Shown here: in pieces, positions 26,453 through 34,364 of the stretch
How the letters are laid out: each line of letters begins with the position of its first letter
How positions within the stretch are numbered: position 1 is the first letter of the stretch
Source of the DNA: an uncultured Gammaproteobacteria bacterium
GTDB lineage: Bacteria > Pseudomonadota > Gammaproteobacteria > HK1
Length of the DNA stretch: 64,000 nucleotides
Direction of reading: 5' to 3'
Assembly: GCA_958295465.1 (NCBI GenBank)
Contig: OY282353.1
Location: 248,001 to 312,000, forward strand
The notes under the pieces: model-generated
Told to the model about the DNA's origin: nothing
Seen by the model: only the letters and a program-made list of their open reading frames with translations
Database searches by the model: none
Position numbers and translations under genes: made by a program

Positions 26453-26575
26453 CTATCGATTTTGACGCACTTCAAAGCCTCTTGTGCGAGCGCCTTTGTG
26501 AAGAAGTCAGGATCGAACAACGTCCCGACGGTGCGCTGATGTTGCAGACACACTTCGAGTTCCCTGACGGAGACC

Positions 26576-26586
26576 GTTTCCCGATC
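26576..26586. repeat. Target-site duplication (left), 11 bp
   Basis: GTTTCCCGATC immediately left of the element; the same 11 bases follow the right terminal repeat at 27857-27867. A direct duplication of this length is typical of IS4-family insertion and shows the element arrived by transposition, not recombination. Confidence 0.93.
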
Positions 26587-27856
26587 ACTGCTGTCCCACA
26601 AAGTGTGCGTGAAAGAGGACCTGAATCATCCTGTGATGTTATGATTGAGTTTGCGAAAGCAACCAAATCACAGGAGATCCAGGTCCATGGCCCACAATAA
26701 TACCGTGTTGGCGCAATTTCTCAAGTTGGTGCCGAGACATGAATTCGAGAGGGATGCGGCGCAACACCACAAGGGGCGAAAGTTGCGCAAGATGACGCGC
26801 TGGAACCAGTTTGTGGCGATGTTCATGGCGCAGTTGTCGGGGCGGAGCAGCCTGCGCGACATCGTGGCCAATCTGGCTACGCATCCCCACAAGCTCTACC
26901 ACCTGGGGGTCGGCAGCGTAACGAGGTCTTCGTTGGCCCGTGTGAACGAGGAACAACCGTACCGGCTCTATGAGAGGATGTTCGAGCGGGTGTTGGCGCG
27001 CTGTCAGAGGTCGGCGCCGGGTCATGGCTTTCGCTTCAAGAGCAAGCTGTACTCGTTGGATGCGTCCACCGTGGACTTGTGCTTGTCGATGTTTCCGTGG
27101 GCGAAGTTCAAGCAGACGAAGGGTGCGGTGAAGTTGCATGTGGGCATTGACCACGGAGGGTATCTGCCGACGTTTGTGCGCATCACCGACGGCAAGAGGT
27201 CGGACATTGAGGCGGCGAGAGTGTTGGAAGTGCCGAGAGGGAGCATTGTGGTGGCGGACCGTGCGTATGTGGACTTCGCGTGGCTCAAGCACCTGAATAC
27301 ACAGGGAATTTCTCTTGTCACCCGCATGAAGAAGGGGATCAGGTATGCGGTTCGGGAACGTCGTGCGGTGAAGCGAAGGCAGGGCCTCACCAGCGATCAA
27401 ATCATCGTGTTGACGAGTACGCATGGTGCGAAGAGGTATCCTGGGGCGTTGCGCCGAATCGGATACCGGGACGCTGAGACGGGCAAACACTACGTCTTCT
27501 TGACGAACAACTTCGACTTGTCGGCGAAGACCATTGCGGACATTTACAAGGCAAGATGGCAGATAGAGTTGTTTTTCAAGTGGATCAAGCAACATCTGAA
27601 GGTGAAGAGTTTTGTCGGTACATCGCGCAATGCAGTATTGACGCAGCTCTGGATTGCGATGTGCGTATATCTGTTGCTTTCGTACATCAAGTTCGTCAAC
27701 CGATCAAGTTGGAGTTTGTACGAGATTTTGCGGGTGCTCCAACTGAACCTGTTCGATCGTCGCCCAATGATGGATCTCCTGGAGACACAATCAACACCCC
27801 CAGACCCGCCGCCGCAACTCAGGCTGAAATTCACCTGAACTTTATGGGACAGCAGT
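26587..27856 (+). mobile_element. IS4-family insertion sequence, complete, 1,270 bp
   Basis: Ends are 17-bp imperfect terminal inverted repeats (ACTGCTGTCCCACAAAG on the left; ACTGCTGTCCCATAAAG read inward on the right, one mismatch). It contains one full transposase gene and is flanked by an 11-bp target duplication, so it looks intact and possibly active. GC content is visibly lower than in the host genes around it. Confidence 0.93.
26687..27838 (+). CDS. IS4-family DDE transposase
   Basis: A 383-residue transposase starting NNTVLAQFLKLVPRHEFERD, with the family's N-terminal domain then the DDE core: first Asp in LYSLDASTVDL, second in VVADRAYVDF, and the IS4 YREK signature in YKARWQIELFFKWIKQHLK (Tyr, Arg, Glu and Lys at the correct spacing). 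An AGGAGATCCAGGTCC leader precedes the ATG at 26687. All catalytic residues are present. Confidence 0.95.
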   Translation: MAHNNTVLAQFLKLVPRHEFERDAAQHHKGRKLRKMTRWNQFVAMFMAQLSGRSSLRDIVANLATHPHKLYHLGVGSVTRSSLARVNEEQPYRLYERMFERVLARCQRSAPGHGFRFKSKLYSLDASTVDLCLSMFPWAKFKQTKGAVKLHVGIDHGGYLPTFVRITDGKRSDIEAARVLEVPRGSIVVADRAYVDFAWLKHLNTQGISLVTRMKKGIRYAVRERRAVKRRQGLTSDQIIVLTSTHGAKRYPGALRRIGYRDAETGKHYVFLTNNFDLSAKTIADIYKARWQIELFFKWIKQHLKVKSFVGTSRNAVLTQLWIAMCVYLLLSYIKFVNRSSWSLYEILRVLQLNLFDRRPMMDLLETQSTPPDPPPQLRLKFT

Positions 27857-27867
27857 GTTTCCCGATC
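27857..27867. repeat. Target-site duplication (right), 11 bp
   Basis: GTTTCCCGATC directly right of the element, identical to 26576-26586. Confidence 0.93.
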
Positions 27868-28516
27868 CATCTTTCCGAGGCGGTGTCAGGTGGATTTCGG
27901 CTGTCGGATCGCGGCCATACGCTTATGCACATCAGCTACGAGCACGACATCGACTCGTTCATGGACGGAACCCGAGGAATGCTCCTCGAACGCATCATGG
28001 GCGAAAGCGGATTGCAATGGGACGGTGGCGCCTTCTGTCTCGACACCGCCCCCGAACGGCTGCCGGAGACCGTCTTCCAGTTCGGGCAGGCGTTGACCAG
28101 GATCTACGATCTGACGTTTCTGTCCCGTTCGAATGTCGGCTCCACGTTCTATGACGACCTCGCCGATTTCCTCTCTCGCATGGTGGATGAAGACAAGATC
28201 CAACGGGACTACCACCCGGAAGTACCGAACGCCCAGGTGTATCCGGTGGATTACCGAATCGAGGGCAGGGGTGAGGTTCCGTTGTTCCTGTACGGCGTGC
28301 CCAATCGTGACAAGGCGAGGTTGACGACGATTATGCTGTCGTACTTCCACCGGCACGAACTCGCGTTCGAATCAATCCTGGTGTTTGAAGATCAGGCCGA
28401 TATCACCAGAAAGGATCTCGCCAGGCTCTCGGACGTCGGTGGCGACATGATCTCGTCACTTGAATCGCATCAGGATTTCAACCGAAAGCTTCTCCGGCGC
28501 ATCGCCGCCTGAAGAC

Positions 28517-29130
28517 GCGCAAGACGACGAGCAGGCTCATGGCGAGAAAACCGAAGAAGTCCAGACAGGTCCGGACGCTGACCCACGAGGAAGCGTCGCG
28601 GAAGAACATCCCGACCGCGGAGTACCAGTCGGTGATGGCGAAGGACGACCAGAACCCGATCGAGGTCGCCTGGCGGCGCCGCAACCGCGACCTCGACCCG
28701 CAGCTCGTCTGGCGGGGCAAGGACATGGAAGACTGGTCGAACCTCGTCGTCCAGGCCCCGCCGCTGTTCATCCAGGAGAAGGTCCACCCGAAGGCGCTGA
28801 TCGACGACCTGATGCGTCGCAGCCAAGCCGGCGAGCAGGCGAACGACGACCAGCCCGACCTCTTCGCCGACTTCAACGGCCTGCCGGACGACAACGCCCG
28901 CACGGAGTTCTACCGCCACGACGCCAACTGGTCGAACCGGATGATCCTCGGCGACAGCCTGCAAGTGATGGCGTCGCTGGCGGAACGTGAGGGGTTGCGG
29001 GGCAAGGTGCAGTGCATCTACATCGACCCGCCCTACGGCATCAAGTTCAACTCCAACTTCCAGTGGTCCACCACCAGCCGGGACGTGAAGGACGGCAAGG
29101 CCGACCACATCACCCGCGAGCCGGAGCAGG
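28517..29130 (+). repeat. 614-bp direct repeat, right copy
   Basis: Partner of 25693-26306. It covers the leader and the first 197 codons of the intact methyltransferase gene. The gap between the copies (26307-28516) holds the DUF1828 cassette, so recombination between the repeats could delete it and restore a single mod gene behind the toxin-antitoxin pair. Confidence 0.92.
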
Positions 29131-31589
29131 TCAAGGCGTTCCGGGACACGTGGCGGGACGGGATCCACTCATACCTGACGTATCTGCGGGACCGGCTGAC
29201 CGTGGCGCGGGACTTGCTGGCGGAGAGTGGCTCGGTGTTCGTGCAGATCGGGGATGAGAACGTTCATTTAGTGCGAAACTTGATGGATGAGGTATTGGGA
29301 CGTGATAACGCGATTTCGCAGATTGGGTTTCGTACAACAACTGGCCGTGCCGGGGGAACGCTTGCGGGAGCACTGAACTATATCCTTTGGTATGCCAAGA
29401 ATACTGATTCCCTGAAGTACCGAACTTTGTTTGCGGACAAGGCTCATGCAGCCTCTACTGCCATCGTATATGATCGAGTGCGTCATTCAGGAACTGGTAT
29501 GTCAAGGCGATTGACAGCAGAAGAACGAATAGATCACAGTCAGATACCTGATGAATTCCATCTCTTCCGACCAGATACCCTTACCAGTTCCAGATCTGCT
29601 GGAGAGGGAGATGTTCGTCAATTTCCATTCCACGGCCATATTTATGGTCCTCGGAAAGGGACTTTCAAGACTAACAAAACAGGATTGAATCGTTTAGCTA
29701 GATCTGACCGGCTTTGGCCGACAATTTCTCGGACGATACAATACATTCGATATTTTGATGATTTTCGTGCGATCCCGATCGCCAATATTTGGATGGACAC
29801 CGGCACAGGATCATTCACAGACGACAAGATCTATGTCGTCCAGACCAACGCCAAAGTCATAGAACGTTGCCTGTTGATGGCCACCGACCCAGGCGACCTC
29901 GTCCTCGACCCTACCTGCGGATCCGGCACCACCGCCTACGTCGCCGAGCAGTGGGGCCGGCGCTGGATCACCATCGACACCTCCCGCGTCGCCCTCGCGC
30001 TGGCTCGCGCCCGCGTCATGGGCGCCCGCTATCCCTACTACCTCCTCGCGGACAGCCCGGAAGGGCAGCGGAAGGAAGCCGAGATCGCCGGCAAGGCCCC
30101 GTCCGAAGCGCCCGCCCACGGCAACGTCCGCCACGGCTTCGTCTACGAACGGGTCCCGCACATCACCCTGAAGTCCATCGCCAACAACGCCGAGATCGAC
30201 GTGATCTGGGAGAAGCACCAGCAGATGCTGGAACCCCTGCGCCGGAAGCTCAACGAGGCGACGGAGACGAGCCGGGAGGAGTGGGAGATCCCCCGCCACG
30301 CCGAAGACCCGTGGAACCCGGCGGCACGAGCGCTCTTTTCCAGGCTCCGGGCGGAACTCGAAAAAGAACAGCCCGACGCCCCACGCGCGCAACGGCACCC
30401 TTCCTCCACCTTCAAAATCGGCGACGGACCGACGCCCGACACCCCGCGGGTACAACGGCTTCTGCGCGACCTCAACGCGAACCTCGGGCGCAGCTACACC
30501 CTCGACACGCTCCCGCCCCGTCCCGCCGAGCCCTGGCCGGAGGCGCCCGCTGCCCTGCACGCCCAATGGTGGGAGCAGCGCATCGCCCGGCAGCAGGAGA
30601 TCGACGCCGCCATCGCCGTCAGGGCCGACTACGAATACCTCTACGACAAGCCATACGAAGACAGGAACGTCGTGCGCGTCGCGGGGCCGTTCACCGTCGA
30701 CAGCCTGTCGCCGCACCGCACGCTCGCGGTCGACGAGGACGACGAGCTGATCGACCGCGCGGCCGAACCCCGCACCGCCTACGGCGAGGCGGCCGATTTC
30801 GCCTCGATGATCCTGGAACAACTCAAGACCGCCGGCGTGCAGCAGGCGCACAAGGACGACCGGATCACCTTCAACGCCCTGATCCCTTGGCCCGGCCGCC
30901 GGATCTGCGGCGAAGGCCGGTACGTGCAGGGCGACGAGGGCCGGGAACAGCGCGCCGGCATCTTCATCGGCCCCGAGTTCGGCACCGTCTCCCGGCCCGA
31001 CCTCGTCGCCGCCGCCCGGGAAGCGGGCGACGCCGATTTCGACGTGCTCATCGCCTGCGCGTTCAACTACGACGCCCATTCCTCGGAGTTCGACAAGCTC
31101 GGCCGCATCCCGGTGCTCAAGGCCCGGATGAACGCCGACCTCCACATGGCGGAGGACCTGAAGAACACCGGCAAGGGCAACCTCTTCGTCATCTTCGGCG
31201 AGCCCGACATCGACGTCCTCCCGGCCGAGGGCGACGACACCGGACGTCTCCAGGTCAGGATAAACGGCGTGGACGTCTTCCTCCCCAACACCGGCGAGAT
31301 ACGAAGCGACGGCCCCGAGGGCATCGCCTGCTGGTTCATCGACACCGACTACAACGAGGAGAGCTTCTTCGTCCGCCACGCCTACTTCCTCGGCGCGAAC
31401 GACCCCTACAAGGCGCTCAGGACGACCCTGAAAGCCGAGGTCGACCCCGACGCCTGGGCCACGCTGCACAGCGACCTGTCGCGTCCCTTCGACAAACCGG
31501 CCTCCGGCCGCATCGCCGTCAAGGTCATCAACCACCTGGGCGATGAAGTGATGAAGGTGTTTCAAGTACCGGCGGGAAACAGTCTTTGA
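28539..31589 (+). CDS. Type III-like site-specific adenine-N6 DNA methyltransferase (Mod)
   Basis: A 1,016-residue beta-class methyltransferase: catalytic motif IV IYIDPPYGIKFNSN (DPPY 163-166) comes before SAM-binding motif I LDPTCGSGTTAYVAEQWG (457-465). The region between them (about 245-440) should hold the target-recognition domain, and its DNA is markedly AT-richer than the flanks. The C-terminal 500 residues include LIPWPGRRICGEGRYVQGD and DVLIACAFNYDAHSSEFDKL, typical of the large Mod partners of BPTD_3080-type Res proteins. It should protect host DNA from the restriction subunit at 16827-19991. The first 197 codons are duplicated upstream. Confidence 0.9.
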   Translation: MARKPKKSRQVRTLTHEEASRKNIPTAEYQSVMAKDDQNPIEVAWRRRNRDLDPQLVWRGKDMEDWSNLVVQAPPLFIQEKVHPKALIDDLMRRSQAGEQANDDQPDLFADFNGLPDDNARTEFYRHDANWSNRMILGDSLQVMASLAEREGLRGKVQCIYIDPPYGIKFNSNFQWSTTSRDVKDGKADHITREPEQVKAFRDTWRDGIHSYLTYLRDRLTVARDLLAESGSVFVQIGDENVHLVRNLMDEVLGRDNAISQIGFRTTTGRAGGTLAGALNYILWYAKNTDSLKYRTLFADKAHAASTAIVYDRVRHSGTGMSRRLTAEERIDHSQIPDEFHLFRPDTLTSSRSAGEGDVRQFPFHGHIYGPRKGTFKTNKTGLNRLARSDRLWPTISRTIQYIRYFDDFRAIPIANIWMDTGTGSFTDDKIYVVQTNAKVIERCLLMATDPGDLVLDPTCGSGTTAYVAEQWGRRWITIDTSRVALALARARVMGARYPYYLLADSPEGQRKEAEIAGKAPSEAPAHGNVRHGFVYERVPHITLKSIANNAEIDVIWEKHQQMLEPLRRKLNEATETSREEWEIPRHAEDPWNPAARALFSRLRAELEKEQPDAPRAQRHPSSTFKIGDGPTPDTPRVQRLLRDLNANLGRSYTLDTLPPRPAEPWPEAPAALHAQWWEQRIARQQEIDAAIAVRADYEYLYDKPYEDRNVVRVAGPFTVDSLSPHRTLAVDEDDELIDRAAEPRTAYGEAADFASMILEQLKTAGVQQAHKDDRITFNALIPWPGRRICGEGRYVQGDEGREQRAGIFIGPEFGTVSRPDLVAAAREAGDADFDVLIACAFNYDAHSSEFDKLGRIPVLKARMNADLHMAEDLKNTGKGNLFVIFGEPDIDVLPAEGDDTGRLQVRINGVDVFLPNTGEIRSDGPEGIACWFIDTDYNEESFFVRHAYFLGANDPYKALRTTLKAEVDPDAWATLHSDLSRPFDKPASGRIAVKVINHLGDEVMKVFQVPAGNSL

Positions 31590-31656
31590 GAAGGCACAAA
31601 AGGGGAAGTAAAGCTCAAAGCACAAGAAGGCAACGGGATTTCTTGGAGGATTGCGT

Positions 31657-32139
31657 GTGATCGACATCGTGGACAGCCGAAAGCGGAGCGAGTTGATGGC
31701 CAACATCCGCGGCAGGGACACTGCTCCCGAGCGGGCGGTGCGCAGGATTGCCCATCGGATGGGACTACGCTTCCGGCTCTGCCGGAAGGACCTGCCGGGC
31801 CGTCCCGATCTGGTGTTGCCCAAGTACCGGTTGGCTGTCTTCGTTCATGGATGTTTCTGGCACCAGCATGAAGGGTGTCAATATGCCCATGTACCCAAGA
31901 CGCGGACAGAGTATTGGAAGGACAAGTTCGCACGGAATATGGTACGTGACAATGATAACGAGGAATCATTGCGATACCTCGGCTGGAATGTGGTCGTAAT
32001 ATGGGAATGCGAAGTTGGTGACGAAGAAGGAGTGAGGGAAAGGCTCAGGGCGGCCATACGTTCAAATAAGTCCAACCCGGACCAGGAAAAACCCGAACAC
32101 CACCAAGGTGGCCCTGCGGAAGGCAGCGGTGCGAAATGA
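31657..32139 (+). CDS. vsr: Very-short-patch mismatch endonuclease (Vsr)
   Basis: Nicks T:G mismatches made by deamination of methylated cytosine. The 160-residue protein has the full Vsr signature: VDSRKRSELMANIRGRDTAP, the catalytic Asp in GRPDLVLPKYRLAVFVHGCF, WHQHEGCQYAHVPKTR with zinc-binding His/Cys residues, and YWKDKFARNMVRD. GTG at 31657 lies six bases after GGAGGA; a TTG at 31651 is too close to it. Its stop overlaps the dcm start (ATGA), so the two are co-translated. Base composition is lower in GC than the upstream mod 3' end. Confidence 0.93.
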   Translation: MIDIVDSRKRSELMANIRGRDTAPERAVRRIAHRMGLRFRLCRKDLPGRPDLVLPKYRLAVFVHGCFWHQHEGCQYAHVPKTRTEYWKDKFARNMVRDNDNEESLRYLGWNVVVIWECEVGDEEGVRERLRAAIRSNKSNPDQEKPEHHQGGPAEGSGAK

Positions 32140-33548
32140 AGCACGCACGCGGAAGAGCCGCCAAGGGAAGTGGCGAGGCGCGGGCAACGTCCTGTAAACA
32201 AGGGGCGGCGGAGCCGGCACCGGTATTCGTGGACGCCTACGCGGGTTGTGGCGGGTTGAGCCTCGGGCTCATGCGTGCAGGGTGGAAGGGGCTGTTTGCC
32301 ATAGAGAAAGATCTATGTGCATTCGAGACACTTTCTGCAAACCTCTCCTACAACTGGCCAAGAGGGATAGAGCAGAAACCTTGGGATATTCATGACCTGT
32401 TGTCGACGCGGAGGAACGCTTTAGGGAATCTCATCGGAAAAGTAGACCTGCTGGCAGGCGGGCCGCCATGCCAAGGGTTTTCCCATGCCGGGCGGCGTAG
32501 GCCGGATGACCCCAGAAACCAGTTGTTCAAGGCATATCTTGAACTGGTGGAAGTATTGCAACCCCGCCTGCTGCTCATAGAAAATGTCCGGGGTTTCACG
32601 TGCGATTTCAAGGTTCCGGGGGAAGATCCGATCGAAAATTTCGCTGAATCCTTGCAACAGTGGCTACAGGTACATCATGATGTATCATATAAAGTTGTAC
32701 ATGCAGAAGATTTCGGAATACCGCAGACACGCCCTAGATATTTCCTGATTGCAGCGTTGAAGAATTTAGGTGTCAGAAAAGGGATTGAGGCAGTCTTCGA
32801 TGACCTCGAACAGCAAGTCGGTAGCTTCTTGGGAGAGCGCCAGCTTCCACGCCGGCCTACGGCAAGGGATGCTATCAGCGATCTTGAAGTAGACCGGAAC
32901 GGGACAGCACCTTCGAGGGACAGCAAGGGATTTGAGGAGATCTCATACAAAGGAGGACCGATTACGGCATACCAAAGATTGATGCGCGGAGAATGCGAGG
33001 AATCGCCAACCGATACAAGGCTGGCCCGCCACCGCCCAGACATCCGCGAGCGCTTCGAAGCAATCATCAACACATGCCGCGAGGAAGGGCGGCTCAAGAT
33101 GACGATTCCTGCCGAAATCCGGGAGGCGCACGGCATGAAGAAAATGGTCACACGGGTACTCGATCCCTTGGATACCGCTCCCACGATAACAAGCCTGCCC
33201 GACGACCTTCTACACTACTCGGAGCCACGTATACTGACGGTACGGGAGAACGCGCGGCTTCAATCATTTCCGGATTGGTTCAAATTCAAAGGGAAATACA
33301 CCACAGGAGGAAACCGCCGCCGGAACGAAGTGCCGCGTTTCACCCAAGTGGCGAATGCAGTCCCGCCGTTGCTGGCAGAACAGCTAGGATTGGTCCTTCT
33401 CAGAATCGTTCGTGGATTGTGCAGGTGCGAATTCGTCACAAATAGCCCTACAAACATTATCCAGCGCGCTCCTGTGCTTTCGGAGCGATGCGCGAAATCG
33501 TGCCATCCAATCATCATCGATAACGATGCTTCCATTTTCACCGAATGA
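32136..33548 (+). CDS. dcm: C5-cytosine DNA methyltransferase
   Basis: A 470-residue 5-methylcytosine methyltransferase with motifs in canonical order: I VDAYAGCGGLSLGLMRAGW, IV GGPPCQGFSHAG (nucleophilic Cys), VI LLIENVRGF, VIII FGIPQTRPRYFLIA, IX LTVRENARLQSFPDWF, X FTQVANAVPPLLAEQLG. The target-recognition region lies between VIII and IX. The last 55 residues extend past motif X and are encoded opposite the end of the convergent receiver gene. It is coupled to vsr. No classical restriction endonuclease gene is adjacent; the GHKL and receiver genes occupy that place. Confidence 0.93.
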   Translation: MKHARGRAAKGSGEARATSCKQGAAEPAPVFVDAYAGCGGLSLGLMRAGWKGLFAIEKDLCAFETLSANLSYNWPRGIEQKPWDIHDLLSTRRNALGNLIGKVDLLAGGPPCQGFSHAGRRRPDDPRNQLFKAYLELVEVLQPRLLLIENVRGFTCDFKVPGEDPIENFAESLQQWLQVHHDVSYKVVHAEDFGIPQTRPRYFLIAALKNLGVRKGIEAVFDDLEQQVGSFLGERQLPRRPTARDAISDLEVDRNGTAPSRDSKGFEEISYKGGPITAYQRLMRGECEESPTDTRLARHRPDIRERFEAIINTCREEGRLKMTIPAEIREAHGMKKMVTRVLDPLDTAPTITSLPDDLLHYSEPRILTVRENARLQSFPDWFKFKGKYTTGGNRRRNEVPRFTQVANAVPPLLAEQLGLVLLRIVRGLCRCEFVTNSPTNIIQRAPVLSERCAKSCHPIIIDNDASIFTE

Positions 33549-34364
33549 ACGGAGGATGGCACTACCATATTGATCAACAGCTTGTTCCTTGGCATGGGCA
33601 AGAATGTTGCGGTTCTTCAGGATTTCAGCTTGAAACGAAGACAATGTTTGTAGATCGCGCTGAGGTTTATCAGGTAATTTTTTCGCAATACGTCGAATAG
33701 AACGATACTTATGGTCTGAAGTGAATGATCCACGGGAAACAAGGGAAGAAAGGTCGTGCGCATCAAGATCCGATGGGATCTTGCCAAGCATATCCTTTAG
33801 ACTCCTTCTTAATGCCGCGATGGTATTATTGACGACATCAAGAGGCAAAAGATGGGAAGCGAAAGCATCCGCGAGGGCTTGCTCCATAACCACATCCATA
33901 TCGGCAACTTCAGCCATTGCCAAACCGCGCATATGAGTAATGTCGACGACCTTACCTATAATTGTATCTGCAAGGCCGGTCAGGGCGATATCGAGTTCAG
34001 TCCGTGTAGCAACAAAAACTCCTTCTACTTCCTGGTCTGTAAGAAGCCGAAGCAATTGAGGTCGGTGCATTGAGGAGTAGAAGATCATGTCGGTATATGG
34101 TAGCGCATCCCGGAGACGGGCAGCAGCCACAGCACCTGTGTCATCTCGCTGCTGAAGATCAAAATCGACCATAACGAGATCGTATGGTCTGCCATGTGCC
34201 TGGGATTGCACAAAATCCTGCAAAGCCTGCGCCGACAGATCAGGAGGCAGCGTACGATGAAGATCGAAACCCTTATCTCGGAGATGATCCTCCAGAAGGC
34301 CAATGGCCGACTCAGCGGCATCGGGCTGATCGTCAACTACAAGGAGTTGGAAAGAAAGTTTCAT
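33384..34364 (-). CDS. Receiver-domain (response-regulator-like) protein of the vsr-dcm module
   Basis: A 326-residue protein with an N-terminal receiver-like domain: acidic pair in LLVVDDQPDAAES (Asp11, Asp12), likely phospho-acceptor Asp67 in YDLVMVDFDLQQRDDTG, and a Ser in MIFYSSMHR at the switch position. The conserved Lys that normally follows (expected near residue 118, EGVFVATR) is missing, so phosphorylation chemistry may be altered. The C-terminal 200 residues are helical without a recognised DNA-binding or enzyme domain. Its ATG overlaps the stop of the GHKL gene (ATGA). Its 3' end overlaps dcm by 165 bp on the opposite strand. Confidence 0.78.
   Translation of the reverse strand: MKLSFQLLVVDDQPDAAESAIGLLEDHLRDKGFDLHRTLPPDLSAQALQDFVQSQAHGRPYDLVMVDFDLQQRDDTGAVAAARLRDALPYTDMIFYSSMHRPQLLRLLTDQEVEGVFVATRTELDIALTGLADTIIGKVVDITHMRGLAMAEVADMDVVMEQALADAFASHLLPLDVVNNTIAALRRSLKDMLGKIPSDLDAHDLSSLVSRGSFTSDHKYRSIRRIAKKLPDKPQRDLQTLSSFQAEILKNRNILAHAKEQAVDQYGSAILRSFGENGSIVIDDDWMARFRASLRKHRSALDNVCRAICDEFAPAQSTNDSEKDQS

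Larger units (their letters stand above)
26449..28512 (+). pseudogene. DUF1828/DUF1829 protein interrupted by an IS element
   Basis: A GTG at 26449 overlaps the preceding stop and opens the N-terminal part (FDALQSLLCERLCEEV, FEFPDGDRFPI). The insertion at 26587-27856 splits it after codon 46; the frame resumes at 27868 with HLSEAVSGGFRLSDRGHTLM, SYEHDIDSFMDGTRGMLLER and ends SDVGGDMISSLESHQDFNRK near 28512. Removing the element plus one target copy restores a continuous 260-residue protein. DUF1828 proteins are of unknown function and often lie in defence or mobile contexts. In the present state the gene is inactivated. Confidence 0.88.

Noticed and set aside
25693-29130. Composite transposon or integron cassette
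   Set aside because: The repeats are mod coding sequence without transposase ends or attC-like structure; homologous recombination explains them better.
29811-31823. 670-codon minus-strand open frame opposite mod and vsr
   Set aside because: Shadow of real methyltransferase codons; composition is that of a third-position frame and no domain is recognisable.
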